A stretch of 64,000 nucleotides of DNA. Origin: Leidyana gryllorum EB-2025a. Lineage: Eukaryota; Apicomplexa. Of this stretch, positions 49,968 to 61,043 are shown in pieces. Position 1 is the stretch's first letter, and every line of letters begins with the position of its first letter. Where the stretch lies: assembly GCA_048772705.1 (NCBI GenBank), contig JBLWGC010000104.1, forward strand, positions 372,001 to 436,000, written 5' to 3'. The notes below the pieces were generated by a model. It saw only the letters and a list, made by a program, of their open reading frames with translations. It made no database searches and was not told where the DNA came from. The position numbers were made by a program, and so were the translations under genes.

Positions 49968-52900
49968 CTAATTTAGATCACATATGGGCTCCCATTCTGC
50001 CCTCCCCCAACTCACCGCTACCATATCTTCGAATGCATTTCCACCCTGAGGCCGTACTGCCTTGGTGACACCCCCGAACTGCAGTCGGACAGCCGCCTCC
50101 CCATCTGCCCGACTTTTTCCCGTTTCCAAATTGATTACTTTCTCCTTCACCCGCTGTCGTACTCCTCGGCTCCCGCGACAATCGTCTACCCGTGGGAGCA
50201 TTAATTGCACACGCCAATATCCCGTCTCCAAAGACCGAGAATGTGTGTACACCTTCAGCAGCCTCCATCGCTTCTTCCGTAAACGCGAACAACTGAAGAT
50301 ACCTCCAGAATCTGACCCCAGTCTCTCGATCACTTTCGCTTTGACCGCGTCTGCGTTCAGTTAGTTAGTTAGCCACACCGAGTCTTCACTCATTAGCAGC
50401 CACACTCACCATTCAGAGACCGGTACAGCCGTAGAGGGCCCGGTATCAGAGTCAGCGAGAGTCCGGTTGGAGGGCTCAAACAGAGAGAGACGTCATTTGG
50501 TTTGGGCGTGTTGGACGCAATCACAACCACACGCAACTCCAACGCCGCCTTCCTCTCATCCTCGTCTCCGCAACGACAAACGAGTGCTGCCTCAACATCG
50601 CCAAACAGAGAGGCAAACGAAGCCGCCGGGAGCAACGAGACGAGTTTTCGTTGCCGATGGTTCCGCGGCCGGGAACTATACAAGGAGATGCTGTTACAGA
50701 CGAGCTCAAAGGCCATCTTCCGCTCAGACATTAGCACCAGAGAGATACCCGACAGACTGATCCGTGCCTCTTCGTCTTCTTGGAGACCGGGATAATCCGC
50801 GTCAATGTGACTCACCTTCACGCGACACGATATCATGCGTATCGGGTGAGGCCGAAGTATCACACGCGGTAACATCTCTTCGGAACAAGTAGACCCGGGA
50901 CTCACCCGACGAGAGGGTTCACGAAGCGAACTTCTCGAACCGCTCGGCGACAAAGTGTCAGAAGCCGACGTTGGCGTCGGAGGAGGTGGGGGCGGGCTGA
51001 AGAATCTGGTGGAAGTGCTGGTGGGAGAGTCCTGCGGCTGTGAAGTGGTGGTGGTCGTCGTCGTCCCGCGCAGAATAAAGGTATCTGGAGGCTCGGGCCG
51101 TCTGCGCGCTGCTTGGATGACGGACACAGAGGTGTGTCTGTGGTGATGCATCGGCGACCAGGGCGGCGACTGCACGGGCTCGGCCAAACTGGATATACAC
51201 TCAAACTGCTCCGATGGCCGCAACAACTGCTTTACACTGAGCAAATCAGGCCCATGGAATCTAAGCGGATACTCATCACGTGAGAGATAGCGATTCTACC
51301 AATGAAGCAGCAGCAGCGGCAGATTAAGTTGGGATGCCGAGTTGGGCGCTTACCAAGTCGCGCTGTACAAAATGTCGCAGAAGCCATTTGTTCCCCACAA
51401 GTATTCGCTCTTCAGGCGAGGGGGGTTTACGCTGGAAGGACAACGTGGGGGGTGCACTGAGGCCCAAGAAGGACGTAGTGGAGGCCACCAGAGCGAGACG
51501 GAAATCACTACTGATATGGTGAGGCGGCTGATCTCGATCTTGTTGGAGATACTGAGCCAGCAATTGCCACAAATGAAGAGCAGAATTGGGTGCGGAAGCC
51601 GTAGGCGAGAATTGGGACTCCAGCACTGACATTGAACATCGGCGGGCTTGACGGACTGGACGACGGAGAGCGTGACACGCTGCCCTTACGGTCGGTGAGA
51701 ATGAGCTCTCATCGCTCACACGTGGGTTTTTCTGCTCACACTTATGTTATTGGGTCGCGAGAACGTACTGAGAGGATCCGAACAGTCTCGAAGATTATTC
51801 GGAGTGTCAACCGCACTTCGTGGAACGCCACCACAGCGCATTGCCCAACCAGAGATCCTTCTGGAAGCTCAGCCTGGTCAAGATGGGATTGAAGCGGGGC
51901 GGAGTCGGAAATATCGGATGCGTGGCTTGCGTTGGGTGTGTGGCGTGTGTTGGATGTGTTGGTTGTGTGGGATGTGTTGGCTGTGTGGGTTGTGTTGGCT
52001 GTGTGGGCTGTGTGGGCTGTATAGGATGTGGATCCAGTGTCGGGTGTGTCGGGTGTGTGCTCTGTTTCGGATGTGTGCTCTGCCTCGGCTTCGTGGCGAG
52101 AGTAGCATATATTGCTGCGCTTGACTCACCAGGACAGTGCGAACCAATCGAAGACTCCGATCAGTCCAAAACCAAGCCGGAGCGCTCGCTTGCTCGAACA
52201 TGGAGGCGTCGGCTAAGAAGAAGAGTGCTGACCAAACCGACTCGCCGCCACCTTCCGCGGCTCCGTCTGCGACACCGCCGTCTGCAAACCAAGACCGACC
52301 CTCAAACATGTTCGGCCACCGAGGATGAGAGTTCCCAGGAAACTCCTCCCCACCACTATCAACATCAAACGGTTTGCTTGCCAGCTTCAGCATTCGATTC
52401 AACTCCGTCGCCATGCTGTGCAAGACAGGCGTGTTGCTAAGGGAGTTGAGCTCGGCTTCCGACATGAGTCCTGGATTCATTCCTGCTCTCCGACTGACAG
52501 CTGAACAGATCAGGTCTAGAGCCTTGACCGGATCAGTGGCTGAACAGCGCACGAGCAGCTCTGACAAGATGAGGTCGGCCCAGGCATATTTGTACCAGTC
52601 CATGAGGAGGGATGCAACTCGCTCCCCGCAGAGGCCTTCCTCGTGGAAGCGTTCCGATCCTTGACGCGGCAGGCTGACCACCCCCCTCGCGTATCGCCAT
52701 AACAACCGCACTCGTTGGCTTCTGGGCATTGTTGCGACTTGCTGCAGTGCAATTGAAGTGAAGTATCAATGTCCGTCCCATCATCGAAAGCAGTTTGAGG
52801 GAGGGGGAAGTATTGGCGCGTTTTGAAGCACGGTGGGGGTGGGGGGCGTGTGAGTGTGAGTGTGTCGAATAGTATGTAGGCATCCGCCTTATGCGAACTT

Positions 52901-54093
52901 ACACTGCATTTGAGCCATGGCCTCAAAGTGGCTGCAGCGCTTGCGTACTTGATGCGTCTGCGTAGTCTTCTCAATTGTCGCCACTGCTGATGAGTGATGG
53001 AGAAGAATAAGCCTTCGGAGGCGGAAACGGTGACGAGCATTTTCTCGACCACCCCGGGTACCTCAGACACTTTTGATCGAAAAGGGTCTCTGACCAGTCT
53101 TTGGCCGAGCTCTTCGCCAGGGCTGATTGGAGTTTTGGGGTCCGATCGATCGCTGCTCACCGGTTGAGGAGGGCTTCAATGTCGACACTGAGGTTTGGGA
53201 CCGCCCATATGATCTCTTCGTCAAGAGTGGTGTGGGAGGGGGAGTCATCGGAAGCCGCGCGCTTGCTGGTGTACAGGCGAGCCCCGGTTGATCGCAATTG
53301 GAGTCTCGATTTTTTCTGGGCTGTGAATAGATGCCCGAGGGAAGACTCGATTCTCGCGTCCCGTGATTGGGCGGCGAGACTGTCAAAAACGATGCCCCAT
53401 TTCTCATCGTCAGCTTGAAGGATAACATTGACATTACGAAACCGAACCTACGGAGGGCTGCTGTGTTGTTGAACATCCCAGTCGGCTGTAACGTACCGCT
53501 ATCCGAGGATCATAGCGTAACCAAAAGTCGATCACTCGTTGTAGTCGGCCTCTATTATTTGAGGAGCTGTCCGGGTCTTGGGTTCTTGTTCTCCTCCGGT
53601 GATCTTTGTCGCAGTCGGTGACAGGAGAGGAGGGGGGAGATGTTTGATAGGCGCTGAGTGCCACAGCAATAATTCTCTGTGCCTGGCGTAGATTATCAGC
53701 GGTCCGGATGGGAGACGGGGTACCGCCACTGGGTGCCACATCGAAGACAAGCTCGAGTCCAGTTGCACATATACTCGTAGATCCTTGTGTCAATGATAAG
53801 TTCAATTGTAACTTGGCCACCTTGCCGTGTTTCAGCGTCATGGGGGGTAAACGAGGTAACGGCCGTCTCGGATTACTGCCATTGGCCCCGGGTTTCAGGG
53901 TGAACTCTCGCACCCAGAAACGCTGGAGATCGCGATTTACTTCGTTTACATCCACAATAATGTCATGGAATACCAAACCTTGGGTTACCAAATGCCATAC
54001 ACTGATACTCTGCTTCAGATTCTGGAAGTACTTGAGAAAGACAAAATCGCCCGTTGCTTTGGCTCGAATCTTCTCCCAAGTGGACCGCCACAT
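49968..54093 (-). CDS. Short VPS13-like (chorein-N) lipid-transfer protein
   Basis: Secure exons are 53497-54093, 53161-53447, 52903-53122, 52130-52741 and 51873 downward; the last two are the exon ending at 50410 and 49968-50350. Some junctions between about 51300 and 51770 and near 51270 are unresolved. The N-terminal part resembles the chorein region of VPS13/ATG2 bridge proteins: LPPMTLKHGKVAKLQLNLSL and a 'lel' strand, then DFWLRYDPRIA joined to VRFRNVNVILQADDE (compare the i.nvhiryED motif), and later RVRLLWRYARGVVS matching the VPS13 W-Y-A segment. Introns are 38-49 nt except two of 161 and 256 nt. At around 1,000 residues it is far shorter than VPS13. Membrane-contact lipid transport is inferred from the N-terminus. 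Confidence 0.62.
51931..52028. repeat. 9-bp minisatellite inside an intron
   Basis: About eleven imperfect units of TGTGTTGGC/TGTGTGGGC lie within the 256-nt intron of the VPS13-like gene. They create misleading open frames on both strands (Gly-Cys-Val repeats on the plus strand). Confidence 0.8.
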
Positions 54094-54220
54094 ACTCCCA
54101 AACTCCTCACCAACCCAAACAAACACACTTTTCTATTCAAATCCCATCCCTCGCTTCAATCTGAAGTGCTCTGATCAGTATGACGCTTTCGGTATGGCCG
54201 GCCTCTGTCCCTCGCGATTC

Positions 54221-55603
54221 TCACAATCTCAACCGCTCGACTGTCCCGGCGTAACAAGAATTGAATGTGTCTTCGACATCTGAGCTGATCTCGTCAGAGT
54301 TCGTGGAAATGAGCCCAGTGCCCTGGCCTTCGCGGGTGGGACTCTCCAAACAGTCGTGGTACTTCTCAGTGGGAGACCCCCACATAAGCTTTCTGGACTC
54401 CTGAACTATCTGCGCGGTACGGTCGGGCGAAGCGAATCGATACGGCTTTCCCGACAATGTCGCCCCTGGCCCTATCCGAAGGGGCGACGGGTCGAGCTGG
54501 TCTGACTGCCCGAAAGTCTGCTCGGTGATGCGAGGCTCAAGAGGCGGAACACACCCCACCTGTGGATAGCGTTCACGCGCTATCGCACGCTTTCCGGCTA
54601 TGGAGTTACGGGGGGGTGCGCCCATAAGCTCCTCGAGACTAAGTGGCTTCCGCCGAGACGAATCACCCCACCTAACGCGGCCGGCCTCTTCCTTCCCTTC
54701 TAATGCAGTGAAAGGCTTCCCTCCCTTTGCTATTCGTTTGCGCTCTCGCCGTCTGCGCTCCATTGCGAGCAGCTCCTCTCGGTCCCTCCAGTCCAGAATC
54801 TCCTCAGCCCGTAGAGCTTTGATCCTTTGCGATTCTTCACTCTCAGAATCGGAACTCTCCTCGCTGAGTCCTCTCTCCTTCAGAAATCGACGCCGCCGGC
54901 GTGCCTCCCTCTCCTCCTCTGTCAACTCCTCCCCGTCTGAGGAGAACTCCCACACTTCCTGTTTCCATTCATTTTCGACCACCTCTGGGGGCTGAGGTGG
55001 TTCAAAGGATTGTCGTCTTGGGGGAGACACCTTAGGTCTTCCTGACCAGCGTCCCCTATTGGGACCTGGCCATCTTGCCCATCTTCCTTTGATGCGCCCT
55101 CGCCAAAGTTCGGGCTCGGTTGGGTCGCTATCGCTGGAGATCGCCGGCGGTTTGTACTCAAAGAGGGTATCAGTCATCTTTCGGGGTCTGGAGAGAAGTT
55201 CTGGAGATTCTGTGGTTTGATTTGTGACCAAAGGGCGGTTTGTGACTCCAGCATTCACCGCGAAAGTCCGTTTCTGCTGAGTGAAAGGGATAGTTTGTCT
55301 GGGCCGATTGAGCCCAGCGAGTACTAACTCGGCGGCCATATCCTCCTGGGGATATCTGGACTCTGGTGGCAAAGAATCGATCAGATCTTTGTGCAGATCT
55401 GAGAGCGCCTCTTCGATTTGCACCGCAGCCTTACGGCTGAGGGCTGACGATTTGCTCAGTTTCTCCACAGCTTCAGCGCTCCCGAATCGACGTATGTTCG
55501 GTAACCACTCCTCCTGGTAGGAGGAAGTCGCCGTGGTGGTGTTGTTCTTAGCCGTTTCGGCGGGAAGGGTAGCAGTGCGATTTTTCGGGTCCGGCTGGCT
55601 CAT
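54221..55603 (-). CDS. Hydrophilic protein with charged helix, unknown
   Basis: Single exon, 460 residues from the first in-frame ATG (MSQPDPKN). The N-terminal 110 residues include a helical, moderately conserved-looking part (EEALSDLHKDLIDSLPPESRY). A Trp/Arg/Gly/Pro-rich stretch lies near residues 170-200 (GRWARWPGPNRGRWSGRP). A long highly charged helix follows (EEREARRRRRFLKERGLS through DWRDREELLAMERRRRERK). The C-terminal 120 residues are disordered. No family recognised; a nuclear or RNA-associated protein would fit the composition. It lies upstream of the VPS13-like gene on the same strand. Confidence 0.65.
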   Translation of the reverse strand: MSQPDPKNRTATLPAETAKNNTTTATSSYQEEWLPNIRRFGSAEAVEKLSKSSALSRKAAVQIEEALSDLHKDLIDSLPPESRYPQEDMAAELVLAGLNRPRQTIPFTQQKRTFAVNAGVTNRPLVTNQTTESPELLSRPRKMTDTLFEYKPPAISSDSDPTEPELWRGRIKGRWARWPGPNRGRWSGRPKVSPPRRQSFEPPQPPEVVENEWKQEVWEFSSDGEELTEEEREARRRRRFLKERGLSEESSDSESEESQRIKALRAEEILDWRDREELLAMERRRRERKRIAKGGKPFTALEGKEEAGRVRWGDSSRRKPLSLEELMGAPPRNSIAGKRAIARERYPQVGCVPPLEPRITEQTFGQSDQLDPSPLRIGPGATLSGKPYRFASPDRTAQIVQESRKLMWGSPTEKYHDCLESPTREGQGTGLISTNSDEISSDVEDTFNSCYAGTVERLRL

Positions 55604-55893
55604 AGTAGACAAAGGAGTGCTATTTGACACACAGTCCAATCAGAGTACGTCGTTGTCCTTCACCGCTTTGGAAATACGAACGCTTTTCCGCCGCCATTGG
55701 CGCAGAACTGCGCGTGGGGCGGCGCTTTCTCGCGTACTGCGCGTTTTGAACATGGCTACTTCTCGCGTAACACTTCTGTCAGCCTACACTATCTACAATT
55801 GCTGCTGCGGGGGACATTGATTCATTGTTCAATTCATCTTAGACTGGAAATCATTACTCGGCGGCGGATGGCCACTGGGCTTAAACCATTCGT

Positions 55894-56467
55894 TCACGCC
55901 TCAGTGGTCTCTACCGCATCCGATGGTGGTGGGATCTGGCCATTACCAGTAGGGGGTGGTGAGGGAGACTCCTCTTCTTTTCTGATACATCCGATGTTGG
56001 CTGCCTCGGGCGGTTCCTCTCCCTCTTCTGGGGCAGAGACTTGACGGTCAAAAATCTGCGTATTGACCGGCCCTCCTCTGGACTTAAATGCGCCGCAGCA
56101 CCCGCTCTTGTCTTCTGCACACTATGTTGGCAGGTATTTCGAGGTTTGTCGAGTGTACTCACTTTGCGGTGCAGTTTGTGGCAGATGTCCGCGAAATGAT
56201 GACCCCGCTGTGGGAATAAGAATCTGGACACAGTCTCGATCAACGTACAGAGGGTTGTCTGACAGTAGGTCGAACCTCATCGGCATGCGTGGTGACTCTG
56301 ATAGGGGGATGCTGAATGAGTGACTTGATGTCACTGCACTTTCTCTTGAACTCGTCTGTCTTATTGGCAAAGTTGGCCGAGCTCAATTTAAATCGAGGGT
56401 CATCATCGTCATCCGCTCGACATTGCATAGTCACATTGTCTTCAGTCAAAGAGCCAACACTGGGCAT
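55894..56467 (-). CDS. Small acidic protein, unknown
   Basis: Three exons (56335-56467, 56163-56297, 55894-56039) join in frame to 137 residues. The first intron is only 37 nt. The N-terminal half is charged (RADDDDDPRFKLSSANFAN), the middle resembles a small folded domain (MRFDLLSDNPLYVDRDCVQILIP), and the C-terminal third is acidic and proline-rich (EEGEEPPEA, ESPSPPPTGNGQIPPP). I do not recognise it. The exon assembly depends on a single consistent phase solution and should be treated as provisional. The second intron (123 nt) contains GGTCAAAAAT. Confidence 0.5.
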
Positions 56468-56582
56468 TTGGGGAGATATTTAATACTGCCAATTAAGCAG
56501 AGTATATGGGCGGGCGGGCCGGCCGGCCGATTGGACACAGAATTGGGACAGTCAGTTACACTTGTTGTTTCACTAACTACTA

Positions 56583-59500
56583 CTATGCTACGGCTTTCCG
56601 CCGCGGCTGACAAACAAGCTCGTTGGCTATCTGTGTAAGACGGTCAGCTGCGGCTGACTTGATCTGTACCAACTCCGCAGTGAGATCATCGATCTCCTTC
56701 TCCTTGTCAACGGCGAGCGCTTCTGCCTCCTGCAGCTTCTTCTCCAAGTCCTCCAGCTTCGCCTGTACAGACACATATATCACACATACGCCACACCTCT
56801 GATTCACTCACTTGTTGTGTTGATTGGGCGGCTTCTTGTTCCTTCTTGAGCTCTTCCAGCGCTTCTTCGACCCGTTTGCGGCTCAGTTGCTCTTCATTGG
56901 CTCGTTCGGTATCCCTCTGCCGTTTCAAATCCTCTATTTCCCGGGCAACCAAGTCCAAACAGGCGACCTTTTCTTGCAGATCCTGGCGCAAATGCTCGTT
57001 CTACAAACGTAGATTGCAGAGAAACAGCAGACCTAAGACGGTCAGGGTCACCTGTGTCTGTAGCTCGAAGAGTTTCCGAGTATTCTCAAAGGGAACCTGA
57101 GAAACACACAATATATCCGCCTCCCCCATCTCCTCACCTGCTGAGGCTCTTGGGCGGCTTTCTGCAATTGCTCTTCCCGCTTCCGGGCATTCGACTTGGT
57201 CTCTTGGAGCTCCTTCTCCAGCGCCTGATACTTCTCTCTCAGCTTTGACACGTACAGCGCTTGCTCCTCCATCATCTTGTTCTTGATCGTCAAGCCCACC
57301 TCCTTCTCAGCCAGACTCTTCTCCAAGCTCGAGCACCGTCCGTTCACTTTCACGATCTACGCAAGAGGGAAGTGAAGTATGATCAACATCCACACCACAC
57401 AGTCTCATCCACCTACCTGAACGCGCAACTCCTCCCGCTCGACCTCCACAGCCCTCAGACTCTCTCTCAATTCCGCAATGAGATCCATGTGCTCCCCTTC
57501 CTTCTCCTTCAGCGCCTCAAAGTCTTCGAGTGGAGCATTTCGCTTCTTCAACGCGTTGTAAGCCTTTCGGAGGCGACCCAACGAACTGGCCATATCCTGG
57601 CACTCCGCACTGAAGAGAGAAGAGGGATTCGATATGCCGGCGGCCGCCATCCGTCGCTCACCTCAGCTTGGCCACTTCCTCCGCTCGTTGCTGCACGAGA
57701 TTCTGTCGCTGGGTTTCTAGTTTGTCAGCGCGCTGCTTCTCAGTCGCCGCTTCTTCTTCAGCTTTAGCCAACTGCGCGCTCCATTTGAAAAAGGACCAAC
57801 ACTCGCTATCACTCACCGCGCCCGAAAGCTTCTGTATCTCTGACCGAGCCGCGGTCAGATCCGCTTCTCTCTTCTCCTCTTGTGCTCGTGCGTCAGTCAA
57901 TAGTTGCTGAAACGGGAAGAAAGTGTACACAATCTTCGATGATGAGTCGAGTCTCACGTTTAAGGTGGCAACCACGGAATTCCAATGTTTGTCAAGAGCG
58001 TTGAGTTCATCTTCGTGTTTCTTCCGGTTCATTCGCATCTTGTCTTCATTAGCCTTATTGGTATCGGCAATTTCGCGTTGCCAGTTACTGCGCACTTCGG
58101 CGAGCGATTTTTGAAGTGTCAGCAATTCGTGGCTCCTTGTAACAGCTTCACTGCTCAGACATTGCACTTCGTTATCGCGAGCCGCCAAAGCTTCACGTAG
58201 TCGATTCTGCTCATTGCGAAGTTGGGCCTCTCGTTCGGCCGCGTGAGTCTGCAGATTCGCAAACGACCGCTCCCAGTTGGCCAGGGTCTCGTCGTACTGC
58301 AAGATAAAAAGTGACAGGTCTTTCACCGATGATCTCTCCTCCTGTGGCCCCACCTTCTCGCATTTGGCACGTAGATGCCGTCGCTCCTCAGCAAACTCCG
58401 CGGTATCGCGAGATCGTTCGATCGATTTCTCTTGCAGGGCGGCTTCGAGTCTCTGTATCGCTCGTAATGATCGTTGACGATCCGCTTCGGCCTCTCGCAA
58501 TATCTGTCAAAAAAGGGTGACGTCTCCCATCGGTCGCACACACGCGCGTTAACTCACCATGTTTCGTTCCTCGATGGCTGTTGAGACTTGTACATCAGCT
58601 TCATGTAGTATTCCACGAACCACCGATTCCATTTCAGGGTCCAGATGCAATAGTGGGTCGTGTGGGGACAAGGAGGGGAGACCCCGGCAGTCCACAGCGG
58701 CACCTGGACATCCGCTTCCTCCGAATTGACAACTCCGTGCACAGCTGCAGGAATCCGGTATAGATTCGGTCGGGATGGGGCCACCATTGCGCGAATAGCG
58801 GCTTCGCGGTTGAGATCCAAAACACCTCGGCAAGAATGCAGAGGATCCTTGCTGCTCGATGATATCGGTATCGGACGGCACTTCTCCATCGGACAATCGT
58901 TTCAAAAGCTCACACAACAGCTCCTTTGTGGACTGTTGTGCACCTCGTGAGTTGGTATCGCTCGTCTTGTCAATTGCAATCACTTCGCCAAACGTAATGC
59001 CTGGAACACTCTGTCGTCTCCCTGCAGGCATAGACGACTCCTCCGAAGCTGACGACGAATGGGGCCGAGCGTCATCCACTGACGGACGGGAGGTCTGCCG
59101 CCGAGCGGCCTTCCCAGGATGGCCTGTCGACGACGACATACCTCCTCCGCTCAGATTAACACTCGGAGCTCTGCTTCGGCTATGCGATCGGACCGGCAGT
59201 GGTTTGCCAAACAGATTCAGACCACCGAATCGGCGCTTTGTCTCATTCGGACCCCCTTCGCCACTCATGGGCTGATGCTGACCGGACCAGTCGTTATTTG
59301 GTACAGAGGACTTGCGCGGTGGATTGGGCTGTTGTGGAGCCTCACTGGTCCAGTTGCTATCAGACACCGATTTCTTGCTGCTCAGCTGTGCCGCTGCCGA
59401 CGACGTGGTTTGATCATCCTGTGTAGTCAACAGTTGCTGTCCGTCAACGGATACGCCGCCAGCGACAGGTGCCAGCTGAGGAGCTTTCATAGGCGGCGGA

Positions 59501-60990
59501 GAGGCAGGAGGGAGCTTCATGACGGGCGACAGACTGGCAGAGTTCCTGCGGGGAGTCAACGGCTCGCAGACACCACCACCACAAAGCTTCGGAGAGGTCA
59601 GTGGAGGTTGTTGTGTGGGAGCAAACGAGGCAAACTGTAAATGATTAACCATCACTGCCGCAGCTTGCGAGTTATCCATAATGATCGAAGAAGTGCTTGC
59701 AGCACTTCTCTGCCATTGAGTCTTTGTTCCTTCGTCTTCTCCCGCGAGGTGTGTCGAGACTACGCTGTTGGCCTCGTGACCCATCTCTCGATCTTTGGCT
59801 CGACTGCGATCACATGGCAGTAATCGAGCGCCATCACTCTCTTCGGCCACTGTAGCTGTATCCTCCTCCGTCTTATAGTTCAAGCAGATCTGCAACCACG
59901 CATAAGCGTCACTCTCAGCTGCCGTCGCAGTGGCAGCAGCACTATCAGTTCCAAGGAAGGGATATGCCAATAGCTGTGTGGGCGATGACATTCGCAACCA
60001 TGAGCCTCCCTTCGATACACCCAGAGGAGGTGACGATGTCGTCAACGGTTGACGAGTGGCACTTTCACCACTTCCAGGACGCTCCGTGGATACATCATCG
60101 GGTGCAGTCGAGTTTTTTCGGTAAGGGTGGGTGGCTGATGTAGGTGGGGGCCAATCAGACCTCGCAGGTAGCTCCTCCGTGGTGGAACTGTCATCAACAC
60201 AGTGCGCCTGGGCGGTGGGTGGACTAGGTGGCTCCTCTCCCATCCCCCCACCCATACAATCGTATACTAATTCATTGGGAATGGGAGAGGCTGCTGACAA
60301 CTCTTCGTCGTGTTGACGCTGTTCATGGTCTGTTCTGGGGCTTCGCAACGGGGTAGGGTCAACCATGGGAGACTTGATAGGCCATGGGTTGTTGATGTAA
60401 CCCTCCACTTCGTCGTCATCAACTCCATCGTCCAAGGGAATTGAGTCGGCTTCGCTGCCCTCGTGGTGTCCGGGGGTATCGGCAGACAAAGTCCAACTCA
60501 AAACCGATACCTCCTGAGATGGCGGAGGGTCTGACATTTGAGCTGTCAAGATCTCTTCTTCATCGTCAAACAAAAGGTCGTCGAAGAAATGCTCCGATGA
60601 CGACTGCTTGTCACCCACTGTGTGGCGCGGCTGCAAACCTGTTTCGTGTTCCGCTACCTCTGCTCGTTGGGCTCTGCGATAATTCCGTCCTGGTAATGCT
60701 GAGTCACTGCTGGCTAAACTAAGTGCGAACGGAGCTGATGCGATAGCACTGAGGGGTGGGCGACGCCCTGGTAAACTGGCGTCGCAAACGGGACGGTGGC
60801 GTGCTGGCTTGGGGGCAGGACTGGGCTCATTTGACCACGGCGAGGATGAGCGCCAGGGCGGCCTGCTGATCAAAACTGGAGACTGAGTCGTAACCTCTCT
60901 ATCTAGCATTGGACACGGCAAAGCGCAAAGCGACTCCGCAGCCGCCCGAACACACCTTTTCCATGCTGCCTTGGGAATGCTCCCCGGCAT
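56583..60990 (-). CDS. Large coiled-coil protein with disordered N-terminus
   Basis: Ten exons join in frame: 58558-60990, 58354-58503, 57958-58296, 57817-57906, 57662-57771, 57417-57609, 57138-57356, 57052-57096, 56812-57000, 56583-56762. They encode 1315 residues. The first exon (811 residues) is Ser/Pro/Thr-rich and mostly disordered, with proline clusters and RS-like basic patches (RSHSRSRAPSV). From about residue 790 to the end the protein is almost continuous heptad-type coiled coil, e.g. DRQRSLRAIQRLEAALQEK, EEQALYVSKLREKYQALEKE and KLEDLEKKLQEAEALA. Likely a cytoskeletal, centrosomal or Golgi scaffold; the family is not identified. Introns of 41-60 nt occur only in the coiled-coil part. 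Confidence 0.82.
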
Positions 60991-61043
60991 AGCCGCCTTC
61001 CCGTCTGGCCATCTCTCCACAGTTCAAATTTTTCCATAGGCGT
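60991..61043. promoter_or_regulatory. Bidirectional promoter interval, coiled-coil/PLP enzyme
   Basis: Fifty-three base pairs separate the two divergent start codons. The segment contains GTTCAAATTTTTCC at about 61022, similar to GGTCAAAATTT elsewhere in the window. Confidence 0.45.

Noticed and set aside
51820-52440. Plus-strand frame with Gly-Cys-Val repeats resembling a Cys-rich protein
   Set aside because: The repeats come from the minisatellite inside a VPS13-like gene intron; flanking exons on the minus strand are coherent.
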